64,000 nucleotides of DNA from Tetradesmus obliquus (GCA_030272155.1 CP126198.1:3224001-3288000), one strand, 5' to 3'; shown: positions 34,253 to 47,101, numbered from the stretch's first letter. The notes: generated by a model from the letters alone, not told the origin. Made by a program: numbers and translations.

Positions 34253-36385
34253 CCGTGGTCAGACAGCATGCATCCACCTGCCAGTGCATCTTGGATGCAT
34301 GTCCGAGTGTAGACAGCAGCCACAGGAGTGATGCTCCCTGCACTGCTGATATATAAAGGGTTCAGCAGCACTGGGGCTGCACTGCTGAGGTATAAAGGGT
34401 TGCGCAGCACCCAGGCCCTGAGAAGCCCAGAAGCCCTGAGCGACCTGAATCAGAGCTCGAATCAGAGAGACGGGGTTTATGTTACAGAACATGTGGGCCC
34501 TACTGGCCCTTGCAAGGCCTTGCACCATCTATATCATCTGGCGCATTGGGCTACAGCATGTAGCGTAGATTTATTCAGCAGAATAAGCGGCCGGGCAACC
34601 AGGCTGGAACGAACTTGCGCTCTAGTCAAACACTCAGCGGCTGACTAGGTACGGCACGATCACTAAGCAGCACGACAGTGCTGCACTCATGACACTGCAG
34701 TTCACACAGAGCCTATTTGTCACTCCGTGCCCCTAAGGCAATCACTCTGTGAACATATTCAAGCTGTCACCTGCACAGGCCTAGATCACCAGGCTGCCAC
34801 AGTTGCGGCCCGCCATCACGTGGCTGCAGCTGCTCCAGCGCTAGAGCATTCCTGTGCTGTTGCAGCTGCACAGGGTAATGACTGTAGCATGACTACCTCT
34901 GTTGTAACAAGGTGTGAGGCGAAAATGTTCAGATTATGTTCTTGATATACACCCCCAGGGGTCATACGGAGGCTGACGTCTGCACAACACCCATGATCTG
35001 CACAATTTTGCCACACAGCTGCCGCCACAGGAATTTTATTTTTCGTCTCAGCCGTCGTGCTTATTTGCTGCCTGCAAACCAGGGCAGGCGCGGACACGCA
35101 GGCATCCATGTGTGACACGTGCATGCTCTATGCAGAACAAACAGCTGCAATTGCACCTATCACACCAGTGCTGCTGATGCTGCTGCGTGCTGCAGCAGTG
35201 CTGCAGTGACTGGGTAATGATCAGCCAGCTTGCTATCTGCTGCCGTAAGCTGCAACAGCAGGTCCATATGGAAGGGTATATGCTGTGGTGCCACTTAACA
35301 CCCTGACCATGGAGTCCAAGCGTAAGGTCTTGACGCGTTACAAGTACTTGTGGCAGCAGCTCACACTCCTTGCCACGCGGCCTCCCAGAGGTTCTGTCAC
35401 TGTAGGAAGCAGGTGACGGCTTGAGACGTATACAGCGTTCTCCAAACCTGGCTGGTGGCCAAGTGAGCAGGTGTGGCGGTGCAGAACAAGCAGCCATCAT
35501 GCGGTCTGAGAAACTGATCACGTTGTGTAACCATGCAGAGCAAGGTACAGTGTCAATGCCCAGGCAGAAGTGCGGCGCCAACAATCAGCAGACATCAACA
35601 TCACACCAATTATGGCTGGAAGTGCTTTTGTTCTCTCATGGAGCTTCACGACTACGTAGCAGCCCTCATCTTATTGATCGGACAACTTACCGCCCCCGGC
35701 AGGCCAGAGCATGATGCCGTGGCTGCATAGGAAGAGTTGAAGGTTCAGATGCAGGCTGATGATGGTGCCACGGTTGAATAGCATGTCAAAAAGGGGCAGA
35801 TTTTACAGGGCAGGTATGGTTTGAGGTGCAGCATGGCAGGTGTCAAAGCGGTACGTGCCAGCTTGAGCTCTGTGTATGCAGCATTGCACTCATTGCAATG
35901 TAACGTATTCAACAATTGATGGTGCACCGAGCTGGCTGGCAAGGCAGCTGTGCCGTGGCATGTAGCACCTGAACCACCCAACATCACCACATTGCTGCGT
36001 ACCTGCAGATCAGACCCTGCCTGATGAAGATGAAGGCAGCGCGGTGTCGTTGCATTGGTCACATTGGCCCCCATCTAGATCGTACATCTGCATATCTGCA
36101 GACACGGCATGCCCAAGGAACGGGATTTATGTTGCAGAGGACGGTGGTGTTGGTGTAAGCTCTCCTGGTGCCGCCCTGATGTGCTGTACTAAGGTGTGCA
36201 GGCAATGAAATATTCTTGAACCGGTTTTGATGATGCACATGGTGCCCGTTAACTAGTCATCTGTGTGAGCATGCAGCATGCAACATATGTCACGTCCACA
36301 AACAGGGGCAATTGTTTCAGTTCGAGCGTTAAGCGGTACGATGCTGACGGTGACCCGCGCATCCAAGTTGATAGCAACGATACCA
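34253..36385. other. No confident gene (2.1 kb)
   Basis: A short direct repeat near 34345-34410 (GCAGCACTGGGGCTGCACTGCTGA..TATAAAGGGTT). Frames up to about 178 codons exist on the minus strand (35584-35048), but they lack domains and splice partners. Confidence 0.35.
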
Positions 36386-37342
36386 TTACGCACCGACAGA
36401 CGCACGGCTAGCCTCTCGCGCGTGCTGCTGCTGCTGTTGCTGCTGCTGCTGGCTGGATTCGCTGTCTGTGCGGTCCGTGTGACGACTGAATGAGGCGACT
36501 CCCAAAAGTCCCATGAATAGACCACATCCAAAGATGACCACCACAGCAATGAGGGCCTCGAAGCCATAGTACACAGCTGCTGAATAAGCGACAGATGCCA
36601 TGAAGGCTACTGTGCCTGCCAAAGTCATGAACGCCGGTAGTCCCAAGATGCCATTTACTTTAGATATTGCCCAGTTGTAGATTTTTTGGTGAGGAGTAGC
36701 CAACATGTACCCCAGCAACAGCATAGAAATTGTTAAAGCAAAGCAGTTGAAACTCAAAGTGATCAACCAGAACAGACCGAAGCGCTTGTGATCATATGCA
36801 CAGACAGCGGAGTTAGAGCAGGAACTCGGATCCGGCATCATTGATCCAATGTAGGCCGGCCCCTGCCCGCGTGCCGTCGATGCTTGAGTTGCTGCCTGAG
36901 AGAAAGGGGTCATGGACGCGCCAATCAACAGCGCATGCAGAATGCGCATTCTGCAACACGGAACCAGAGCATCAGTACAATGTGACAAAAGGTGGACTAC
37001 GTGCCGGCAGCTGGATGCATGCACAATTCTCTCAGCACTCTCTGCAATTCTGCAGATCTGCTGCTCTAGAGAACTCGTGTGGTACCTTCCCAGCACCGGT
37101 ACCGGTGCTGTAAAGGTACTGTCTGCCGGTTGGCATCCCAAGCTGCGCATGTCAATCCCGAAAAAGCTCACCACCAGGATGAATGCTGACCACAAGTCCT
37201 TCAAATACTGCTTGATATGCTTGCCCGCTTCAGCCTCATCATTGTTGGCTGCTGTCTTGTAGCCTTCTACAGCTAATCTGTAATCTTCCTTTAGTGTAAC
37301 TAGGTTTTTGAAAAACCCGATTTGTTTTCGAAACACTGCCAA
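36386..37342 (-). CDS. Membrane protein with about four helices (hypothetical)
   Basis: Open frame of 318 codons. A charged N-terminal part (FFKNLVTLKEDYRLAVEGYK, HIKQYLKDLW) leads into helix one (SAFILVVSFFGI). A central part of about 100 residues follows, then three clear helices: FGLFWLITLSFNCFALTISM, AFMTLAGTVAFMASVAYSAA and ALIAVVVIFGCGLFMGLLGV. The C-terminus is polyGln. The central part (TAPVPVLG to about SQAAT) has a different texture and could be a retained intron, since GT and AG sites flank it. No family is recognised, although the layout recalls PGG-type four-helix domains. Its CAG tract is short and its codon use looks normal for the window. Confidence 0.55.
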   Translation of the reverse strand: MAVFRKQIGFFKNLVTLKEDYRLAVEGYKTAANNDEAEAGKHIKQYLKDLWSAFILVVSFFGIDMRSLGCQPADSTFTAPVPVLGRYHTSSLEQQICRIAESAERIVHASSCRHVVHLLSHCTDALVPCCRMRILHALLIGASMTPFSQAATQASTARGQGPAYIGSMMPDPSSCSNSAVCAYDHKRFGLFWLITLSFNCFALTISMLLLGYMLATPHQKIYNWAISKVNGILGLPAFMTLAGTVAFMASVAYSAAVYYGFEALIAVVVIFGCGLFMGLLGVASFSRHTDRTDSESSQQQQQQQQQHAREASRASVGA

Positions 37343-38706
37343 ACGCTGCCATCGGGTTGAGAGAGTCGGGTCACCGAAGCAAAGTTACTTCGGAGCTCGG
37401 GTGACGGGCTGGCGATGAGGCGGTACTGCAATCGTTGTCAGCCAGACAACAGCATAGAGTGATGCAGCCAGACTCTGATAGTGAGCCAGTGTAACCAGCA
37501 CAACAGGTGCTACCACGCGTGGTAGGACTCACCTGCCCTTTCGTACACGTGTACTGGTTGTGGCAGACACCAACAGATGAAAACGGCAAAAATTTATCAC
37601 TAACAGCAACAGAATGCAGATTCTCGTGCAGGTTGTTGCGCGTTAACCCTACGCACTAACCCCACGCTAACCCCAAGCACAAGCACAGTACTGGTGACGG
37701 GATCAGTGGATCCTGAAACAGAAACACAGCTGAGAGGTGAGACGTTGTGCTTTCTGAAAGCATGACAACCTGTCGCAAGCTGTTTATTGGCCTTCTTTGG
37801 ACATAAAGAGAGGCATACAGGGCTCGCTGCTCAACGGTCGGCGAACACATGTGCACATGGCTTTGTGGTCAACGGGTGCCAAACGCCGTGTGTACATACG
37901 AAGCACACATGTGTACACATCGGCACACGTATGAAGCACGCTTATGAAGCACATAGGCAGCTTTCTTATATGTATACAGTGTAATGATCGATCAGCATTT
38001 TGCTGTCCATGGTCCTTCCATCATGATCATGATGCACATCATGATGTACAATGATCCTTATAAGGTTAATCAATACGCACCAGCACAGCAGCAGCCTGCA
38101 CTCTAGCTGGCACTGGCACTGACTTCCTGCCCCTATTCTAAACTAGAGGCGAGGACGAGGCGCAGCGAAGCATCTATCCTGAGGTGTGCGTCTGGTGTAG
38201 CAGCCTGTGCATGTGCTGCAGCGCCGTGCGTCTGATCCTTCGCCACCAAACCGTAACGCATATGTTGCCCACACGAGTATCAACAAACCGTTCGTACAGT
38301 CACCTCGCTTGCCACTGGAGCATCAGCAGCATTAAGAGAGTTTCAACGTGCATGCGGGCATACATTGCAAGCACAATGCAACATAATGCTGCCTAGGCTG
38401 CAGGCCTGCATGCAGCTTCCAAACGTGTGAAGGCTCAAACAGCAGCGAAGCGCTTCACCATGAAGCAGCTGCATGCCCACGAGCACTGCGCATGACAGCA
38501 CACTGCACTACAGCACACCACACTCCTGGCGTGCGCAGCATTGAACTGCGTAACAGCCACGCGCAAAACCAACCCTGCAGCTACACCGCACAGTGGCAAG
38601 AGGCAAGACCACAGTGCGGCGCTGGGCCGTTGGCTATGCAGCTACGGCTGAGCTGACCAAAAAACAACGATGACGATGTTGATGCAAGCTTGAGCAAACC
38701 AAGCAA
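37343..38706. other. No gene seen (1.36 kb)
   Basis: Contains clustered CACATGTGTACACA-like near-palindromes (37845-37980) and ATGATCATGATG-type repeats near 38020-38050. No supported exon. Confidence 0.35.
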
Positions 38707-39364
38707 AGCATCACACAGCGCCCGCACGCCGTGCTTTATACGGCTGCAGCTTCCCGCTCGGCTCAATCGTCAGCTCCCGCCCCTCAGGCCCCACAATCAC
38801 AGGCGCGCCCCGCGGCCCCGATACCGCCTGGCCATTCTGGCCCAGCACCACAGACAACCAACACCACAGTGCGGCGCAGGGCCGTTGAATTTGTCGTTAT
38901 GGCTGGGCGACAACAACCACAACGATGACGATGCAACATCAAGCTTGGGCTCACAAGCAAAGCATCACACAGCGCCCGCACGCCGCGCCTTGTACGGCCG
39001 CAGCTTGCCGGTCGGCTCAATCGTCAGCTCCCGCCCATCTGGCCCCACAATCACAGGCTCGCCCCGCAGCCCCGATATAGCCTGGCCATTCTGGCCCAGC
39101 ACCACAGACATGCAAGACCACAGTGCGGCGCAGGGCCGTTGACTGTGTAGCTACGGCTGAGCTGACGTCAACACAATGATGACGATGAAACATCAAGCTT
39201 GGGCTCACAAGCAAAGCATCACACAGCGCCCGCGCGCCGTGCCTTATACGGCCGCAGCTTGCCGGTCGGCTCAATCGTCAGCTCCCGCCCATCAGGCCCC
39301 ACAATCACAGGCTCGCCCCGCGGCCCCGATACAGCCTGGCCATTCTGACCAAGCACTACAGACA
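38707..39364 (-). repeat. Three copies of the 3' end of the Toc64-like gene
   Basis: The block encoding the last 40-odd codons, stop and following sequence occurs with the same point at 39215, 38961 and 38707, an exact 254 bp period. The two downstream copies retain most of the reading frame and the stop, but they lie after the first stop codon and would be 3' UTR. Confidence 0.9.
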
Positions 39365-42300
39365 TGCCTCCGCTGCGCAGCATCTCCGCAAGCTGCTCCT
39401 CCTCACTACCGGCCCCATCCATCAGCCCACCACCCAGCCCACCACCTGGCGCGCCAGGTGCAATGTAGCCGCCGGGCATCTCGCCGTATCCACCGCCACC
39501 ACCCATGCCTGATGCGGCGGCGGCAGCAGCAGCAGCAGCCTGCATCGCGCGTGGATCAAAGTCCCCCAGCTCTCCGGATGCCAGCAGCTGCGCAGCAGTC
39601 GCAGGGTCCAGATCTGCAAGCTGTGGCGGCAGGCCGGGGAGTGCGGCACCGCTGCCGGAGTTGGCTGCTGCCGCTGCTGCTGCCAGCGCGTGCTGGCGGC
39701 GCGTCTGCTCCATGTCTTGCTCCTGCTGCTGCAGGGCCTGCATGTGGGGTGTGAGGTGCGGCGCAGCAAATGTTGGGTGAGATATTGGTGTAAAACCATG
39801 CGACCACGAAGGCATAGATTGCATGCAAAACAGACTCAGTAAATAGGCCTACATACATCATCCCTTAACAGCGTATGTCAAGTGTATGTGCGCTTGAGGC
39901 TACAATACGTATATTGCTGTGATGACGTACCCAACCCACAACCCCACCTTGAGCTCCTCCCGGGCCTGCCTGTTGTTGGGCTCCGCTGATAGCACCTCGC
40001 GGAAGTCGCTGCGCACACAACCCACCCCTGCTGATGCCGAAACCCCACACCACAGCCCTTGCATTCAAATGCCACAACACCTCCCTACAAACCGCACCTC
40101 GCGCTCCTCTCTGCAAAGCCAGCCAGCACACATATCCCTGCTGAACAGCACACCCCACAGCATGCAACCCGCCACAATACAGCCACAACACCATTTACAC
40201 ACACATCAATTAGCAAGCTTGCAAATAGCTAACGCACCTTGAGCTCCTCCCGCGCCTGCCTGTTGTTGGGCTCTGCAGACAGCACCTCCCTGAAGTCGCT
40301 GCGCGCAGCGCGCAGGTCTCCCTTGTGCATGCGCGCTGTGCCGCGCCGCAGCAGCGCCTTCACACGGTCCTGCGGCGCTAGCTGCGGGGAGGCCAGCGCG
40401 CGGTTGCAGTCTGCCTCTGCTGCCTCAAAGCTGTGTAAGGCAGGGTGTTGTGGAGTGGAGATGGCAGGCAGTATGGGGCAGTGTCAGCGATATGGGACAG
40501 ACTTCATGTGCGCCGGGGGGAGCAACGGCTCGCTTGCCAATCACCACGCAGCAAACACCCACACCTGCAGCCTCCCTGCCCTGCCAGCACACACCCACAC
40601 CCTCCACGCACCCACCTAAACCCTTTTCAATATCTAAAACGCCGGAAAACACAACATGCCAGCCGGCAGGAAACTGTACTTCCCGCTAGCGTGCCGCTGG
40701 CATCCCCCTTCGCGATCCTTGCCGTCTGCCTTCTGCGCACCTACCTGAACACCTTCAGGTACGCCATCGCCCTGTTGTTTGCGTACACGGGGTGCCCTGG
40801 GTGCAGCTTCAGCGCCTCGCTGTAAGCCTTGATGGCCTCCATGAAGCGGCCCACACACGGCCCCACTGCACCATGCTAGCTTGCAGGAAACCGCAAAATG
40901 CTTGTTTGCAGGAAACCAGGGCCTGAGAGTTTGCAGGAAGCCGCAACCACTGCGAGCTTGCAGAAAACCGCACCACATCATCCATCCGCGCACCCACCTG
41001 AACACTTTCAGGTATGCCATGGCCCTGTTGTTTGCGTACACGGGGTGCCCCAGGTGCAGCTTGAGCGCCTCGCTGTAGGCCTTGATGGCCTCCATGAATC
41101 GGGCCAGACACACGCCCCCATTGAACCATGCTAGCTTGCAGGAAACCGCAAGATGGTGGCTTGCAGGAAGCCACAACATGCCAGCTTACAGGAAACCACA
41201 CCCACTGCCAGCTTGCAGAAAACCGCACCACATCATCCATCCACGCACCCACCTGAACACCTTCAGGTACGCCATCGCCCTGTTGTTTGCGTACACGGGG
41301 TGCCCTGGGTGCAGCTTCAGTGCTTCGCTGTAGACCTTGATGGCCTCCATGAAGCGGCCCACACACGCCCCCACTGCACCATGCTAGCTTGCAGGAAACC
41401 ACAAAATGCTTGTTTGCAGGAAACCAGGGCCTGATAGTTTGCAGGAAACCACACCCACTGCGAGCTTGCAAAAAACCGCACCACATCATCCATCCGCGCA
41501 CCCACCTGAACACTTTCAGGTATGCCATGGCCCTGTTGTTTGCGTACACGGGATGCCCGGGGTGCAGCTTCAGCGCCTCGCTGTAAGCCTTGATGGCTTC
41601 CATAAAGCGGCCCGCTTTGAAAGCCTCATTACCACGCGCCTTGGCTTTCTCCGCCCGCTCCGCGCGCTTGGCATCCACCTGCGGGTATGCATATGTACAA
41701 GTCTTTGTGGCGGCATCATGAGCATCCAGCGCTATCAAGGAAGTTTGAGCAGGATTGACACAGCAGGAGCTGCAGTGGTGCGGCAGCGTATCTGTTGTCC
41801 ACAAGAGTGCCCTCTCAGATCCATAGCTTCCTATGCCCTACTGCCATCTGCAATCACCTGAATGTCCTGGCTGCTGCGCCTGCCTGCAGCTGCAGCACCC
41901 TTGGCGCCTGCCTTGCCCTTGCCTGCTGCGCTGCCTGCCTTTGCTGCAGCTGCTGCTGCCGTCTCCGCAGCTGCCTGCTGCCTAATCTTTGCCAGCTCCT
42001 CCTGCAGCAGCACAGCAGGAAGCACAGCAAGGCAGCAAGGTTGCTGGAGCATTGCTTGGGCTAAGTTCGCCTGCTGCCGGACCAGGCGCAAGCATACGCC
42101 TTTGAATCTGCATACGCTGGTGGCCTGAGCTCAGCAATGCATCAGCTGCATGCACCAAACACACAGACAACCAATTGCAACACTCACCCACCACACTCTA
42201 CTTAGGCTGCAGCAGCTGACGCCACAATCAAACCCCCCAAACCCACCTGCACATGCGGCATCAGCTTGTCTGCTACAGCCAGCAGCCGCTGGTCAGTCCT

Positions 42301-43144
42301 GCTCTGCCCAAACATGCAGAGCCCCAGGGGAGCCCCATCCGGTAACTTCCCCACTGGAAGCACCACGCAGGGGCAGCCGCCCAGCGCTGTAATGGCAGCA
42401 AAGGCATGTGCACGCGCAAGCCAGGCCTGCTGCACGGCTGCGGGTGCATCTAGCCGGGGCGGGGCGGAAGGCACGCAGGGCGCGACGACCACCACATCCT
42501 TCTTGACTGCACCTTTCAGGACGTCCTGCAGCAGAGGAGAGGAACCACGTGTTGAAGGGGCAGCATGATGTAAGGATTCAGCGGAAGCAATGCTGCACTC
42601 CGCATGTAGACACGTCTGGTGCACATATGATGCACATATGAGAGCCACCACTGGGAGGAGGCGCAATGACCACTGCATACGTAGCTGCTGCTGCTGCCAT
42701 CGCTGCTGCTTTACAGCCATGCTGCGCACCTGCACCTCCTTTGCTATGTCCTGTGCCACCTTGAGCTCAGCCTGCGTTACTGCTGCGCCACTGCGCAGCG
42801 CATCAAGCACCATAGGATCCAGCTCCCCTAGCACCTGCTGCAGCTGCTGCTGCTGCTGCTCATCCCCGTCTGGCTGGTCTGCTGCTGTATTTGCCGCTGC
42901 CGCCACAGCTTCCTGCACCGCAGGCAAATAGCGTTGCGCTAGATCCGAGTGATACAGCAGCTGTGCAGCGCGAGTAATGGCACGTAGAACTGGCGGCAGC
43001 TGAGGGCCTGATTGAGGTGCCTCTGGTAGCTGCAGGCGGCGCCAGTTGTGTGTGTTGGCTTCCAGGAACTGCATCAGCTGCACGCTGCCGGCCTGCTCGT
43101 TGCCGGCCCACACCAGCACTGCACGCTTCACTGCCAAGATGCCT

Positions 43145-43197
<53 letters not shown>

Positions 43198-44747
43198 GAA
43201 AGGCCAAAATGTTAGGCCGACATATCTTTAGCTCCAAGCAAACGCTGCCACAACAATGCTGCCAGCAACCTCTGCCACACTTGCTGTGCAGTCTATGCAC
43301 AACTCCACAGTCCATGCACTTGCTGCAGCAACGGCTATCACATTTGGCTAACAGCCCACATGGCAAAGTGCTGCTGCTGCAGCAGTAGTAACACTTGTTC
43401 GCACCTGGGCTCATCTCCACCTCACACAGCTGGAACAGATCCTCCGCCACCACCACCTGCGTCACCTCATGCCGCAAGTTTGCAGCGCCAGGCACGCCAA
43501 GGCACGAGCTCACCCTGCACAGCTGCCCAACCTCAGCCGCCACAAACCCTAGCGGCTCGCCACCGCCGCCGCCGCTGCTGCTGCCGCTGCCGCTGCGGCT
43601 GCTGCGCCAGCTGCCCGCGCCGGCGGCCGCACCAATCCCGCTGCTGCTGTCGCTGCTGCGGGCGCTGCCTGGCGTCGCGTCACCTGCTGCCACAGCTCCG
43701 GCATTACCGTTACTATCGCTGATCCTCGCGGCAGCGCTCGGATCTGCAGGTCCGAGTGTCCCAGGGGTGTACACAACGCCGCAGAGCCCCATGCATGCTG
43801 CCGGGATGCGCAGCGAACCCAGAAAGTCAGTACACACTGCCACATCAGCGTCTCCAACTGCTACTGCTGCTGCAGCACCGCTGGCGCCACCTCCGGCCAC
43901 TCGGAATCGCCCCACAGGGTTGCGGATGTTAGCGCCAAGCGTTGGGTAGTTGCAGGGCTGCGTGGATCCCTGGCCTGTGATTGCTGCTCCGAGGTTGAGC
44001 AGCTTGCGGATGACAGGTGCAGGGTCTGCTGCCGGCTGCTGCTGCTGCCATAGCGAGGGCACGCCGCAGCCAACGACGCCACCCTGGAGTTTGAGAAGAT
44101 TGAATAAAAAGAGTGAGGGGCCGACGAGGTGACGTGGCGAAAGAGTGAGGTGGCGTGACAGTGACGAGGCCAGATGCACTGACCTGAGGAATGTGTGAGC
44201 GACGCCTGCAGACTTAGGGGCCAGCAGCAGACAGTGCAGCACTACGAGTAGAGCATACGCGCTGAGCTGCAGCCTGGCTTGAGCAAGGCTGGCACATCCA
44301 GACAGGATCACGATGCCTGCTGATTGCAAGCAGCTGGCTGACATACAGCTGCTTGATGGGGTTCATTGGTTTCATTCGCACTTGCTGCCTTCACAAGTCA
44401 ATCTTGACACAGTCTGCAATGCCACAGCCCTGTGCTGTCCGTACTCACCGGCACTGCCACATTCTCAGCCACCACGCAGCGCATGCCATCCAAAAAGGAA
44501 GCCCTAGGGCTGGCAGTAGCTGGCGGATCCAACACATAGTCAGATGCATACATCGCCAGTGTGGGCTCAGGTTCAACTGGCTCCGGCTGCTGCTGCTGTT
44601 GCTGCTGCTTGTCCTGCTGCTGCCGCTGCTTGCCGCCGCGCAGCCTGCGCAGCAGCCAGCGAAGGCTGACCAGCAGCAGCACTGCAGGAGCGAAGTACTT
44701 GATTGCTAGGGGCTGCGCAGTTTCCCAAAGGCTGCTGATAGCATTTG

Positions 44748-44778
<31 letters not shown>

Positions 44779-45072
44779 CCTGGAAGAGCATCTGCGCTTT
44801 GGTTGCTGCCGCTGCGTCTCTCCATCTGCTGGCAGAGCCTGCAGCTGCTGGCTGAGGCTGTCTGCTGCTGCAGCCTCTGTTCCTGCTGCTGCTACATCTG
44901 CTGCTCCTGCTGTGTCTAGTTCATCCTCTGTCTCTGCTTCATCAGGTGCTGTTGCTACCTCCTGTGAATCCTGGGGTGCCTGCAGGAGGGCACTGCTGCT
45001 GTGTGCTGCCCTTGTGCTGCCAGCAGTTGCAGCTGGGGGATGGTTGCGGCTGTGCGGGCTCATCCTGCACAA
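39219..45072 (-). CDS. TOC64: Toc64/OEP64-like plastid import receptor (amidase + TPR)
   Basis: Toc64 docks Hsp90-bound precursors at the chloroplast outer envelope. Eight exons join in phase: 45072-44449, 44083-43405, 43142-42730, 42525-42247, 42001-41858, 41678-41506, 40430-40238, 39737-39219. Exon 1 has an N-terminal anchor helix (FAPAVLLLVSLRWLLRRLRG). Exons 2-4 form an amidase-like domain: PVIRKLLNLGAAITGQ, VAGGGASGAAAAVAVGDADV, FLGSLRIPAACMGLCGV, HAFAAITALGGCPCVVLPVG. The GGSSGG loop is GGGASG, so the cis-Ser is lost, as expected for a non-catalytic receptor. Exons 6-7 encode TPRs (ARGNEAFKAGRFMEAIKAYS; LLRRGTARMHKGDLRAARSD). The last exon adds an Ala/Gly-rich tail ending KLRPYKARRAGAV that I do not know from land-plant Toc64. 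The total is about 1000 residues against about 600 usual, because of insertions and the tail. Three exon ends are tandemly copied downstream. Confidence 0.85.
39940..40305 (-). repeat. Duplicated 5' splice junction, Toc64 seventh exon
   Basis: The exon tail encoding FREVLSAEPNNRQAREELK plus its donor occurs at the real site (end 40238) and again 290 bp downstream (end 39948). Confidence 0.95.
40740..41620 (-). repeat. Four-copy array of the Toc64 TPR-exon donor
   Basis: The exon tail (from about RFMEAIKAYSEALKL to AYLKVF), donor and about 140 nt of intron repeat with exon ends at 41506 (real), 41253, 40998 and 40745, a 253-255 bp period. Intron parts share inner repeats like GCTTGCAGGAAACC. 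Confidence 0.95.
43145..43196 (-). repeat. (CTG)n tract abutting a 3' splice site
   Basis: About seventeen units, (CTG)n on the sense strand, ending CTGCAG| at the acceptor of the Toc64 exon that starts at 43142. Confidence 0.9.
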
Positions 45073-47101
45073 GGCAACAAGCCATGCATGCAGTGGGCAC
45101 GAATGCAGCAGTGATCAGACTTGCTGCGTGGTGGGTGGGCGCCCAATGAACATGATCTGTACGTGTGTTTGACGCCTGCAAATATATGTGCCATTGCTGA
45201 ATATTTCAAAACGTCATATTGCAAGTAGTTTACCTTACGTTTCACGCATGCAAGCGCCACTGCAAGCGCCAGGCTACACGTCTGCTCCTACTGTCTTCCA
45301 GAAGCAGTCAGCAAACAGCTGTGCTTCAGTGTATGAATTAGTTTTGAAACGGACCAGTATATATATCCAACCGCATTGTTCGTCAGCCAACTTTCGCTGT
45401 TCCTTTCGGCAGTTTACCAGCCACGTAACAGTGGTTCAAAAAGCAAGTCACTCTGGGCTGCAGTGCAGATTTGTACTGCAGATCAAGCAGCGAACGCTTG
45501 CAATTGCCTCACGCCACCACACACGACAACATTGACTTTCAGCAGGTAGCTCTTAGCTGAGTTACAAGAGTACGGCGTGAGCTAGACCTCCTGCTGCTGC
45601 TGCTGCTGCAAATGTTGCTCCCCTCCACCTGCCACCACCACCCGTCACCTATGCCAGCCTTGCCATCAGCCTTGTCTGGTGCGCTTGTAGTCTGGTGCAA
45701 CACGAACCTGGTAGCATCAGCATGATGGCAGCAGCCTGCTTAGCATACACATGGTCAACATCAAGCACACTTGCATAACAATCCAGGCAGCATGCAGGCC
45801 CTGCATGTGACAATTTGAAATCAAAGCCTTATGCCTTGACACAACAAAATGGGGTGAGTAGAAGCAGTCCATGCAGTTGTTAACGCTGTGCACTCTGCTG
45901 CAAGTGGTTGTCAAACATTCAGAAAGAACCCTGAACTCAGGTGCAACTCGCAATGTCACATGATCCCATCACCGCCTGCCGCATGCATACAAGTCAGCAA
46001 CGCTGCAGCCATCACTAGGTACGCCAACCCCTGAAGCCTGCCACTGCTACTAACAGAAGGAGCGATTGCCACTTGCGCCAGCGGTGTTGGCAGTCTCAGT
46101 CTCTGGCACTGCCTTGTGTCACACAAGGCCACGGTGGCACGGCCTGCACAACAACCAGCCAACTTCAATGCCATGCTATATGCACAGATCGAATGTATGT
46201 CGATCCAATGATCAACCTGCAGACAAGCACTGCATGGCACGCAGCATACGACATCCCAGCAAAACAACCAGAGCATACTGCAACACACCATAACCACTCA
46301 CAACGCTAGCGCTCACTGCAGGAAAAGGCGGCTGCACAAGGTCGGCAGCAAAGCCGCCAGCATGTTTCCTGCAAGGTGGCGGTCAACACATGCATGAATG
46401 CAACGACTCTGTCGAGTACAGCCGCCAGCTTCCTGCAAGCATACTTGAATAGCAAAAGCAACACAATGCACACACCGCACAGCTACGTAAAAAGACGTGG
46501 GAGAGCCGAGGGGTGGTGAATCTCACACGCAACCTGCAAAGGGAGCAAGGGCGCCAGTGTCGGGAGCCTGCCATAACACCTCTCGATTGGCCTGCGAACC
46601 CAGCAACAAGCAGCAGCACGTCACAACCAGGCAGCACACCAGATTGTAGCTGCACTGCCGCTGCCTATCATTCGTCCCAGATCACTGGGACACCAATAGC
46701 TGCTTGCTGCGCAACTACTGTGCTCTGCCTCTGTACCAAATGAAAGCACGTGGCACATGCCTGCCTGCAGCCAGCAAAACTGCGGCAGCAGCACTGCCTG
46801 CATTGTACCGCAGTGTACCGCAGCATTGCCAGCAACCTCTTGTGGCCAACCCGCAGCAGCAGACGCTCCTCCAGCTCAGCTCTCCGCAGCAGCACCACAT
46901 CTTTTACTGCCTGCGGCACAAGAGAGGCTCAATAGCGACGCTGCTGCTGCTGCTGCTACAGCTCTCCACAGCCAGCAACCTGCTTCTGTCTGTTACCGGC
47001 GACCAGTTTTGACGCGCCATCGCTCAGGGCCAGCACTCTTCTGCAGCGTTTTGAAGGCAACTGCTTGCTTGCTGTAGCGCCCTGCAGCTGCAGTTTCAGG
47101 C
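45073..47101. other. Unresolved region (2 kb)
   Basis: A possible minus-strand exon follows the acceptor at 46911-46912 and reads AVKDVVLLRRAELEERLLLR then VGHKRLLAMLRYTAVQC; the fragment looks like genuine protein but no partner exon is found. A minus frame at 46297-45956 is hydrophobic. Near 45590-45608 there is a short (CTG)n. Otherwise nothing is supported. Confidence 0.3.

Noticed and set aside
40634..41804. 331- and 181-codon minus-strand ORFs that look like multi-TPR proteins
   Set aside because: The repeated TPR-like pieces come from donor-junction copies in the intron. Between them the sequence is the intron itself (GWMMWCGFLQA-type), not TPR.
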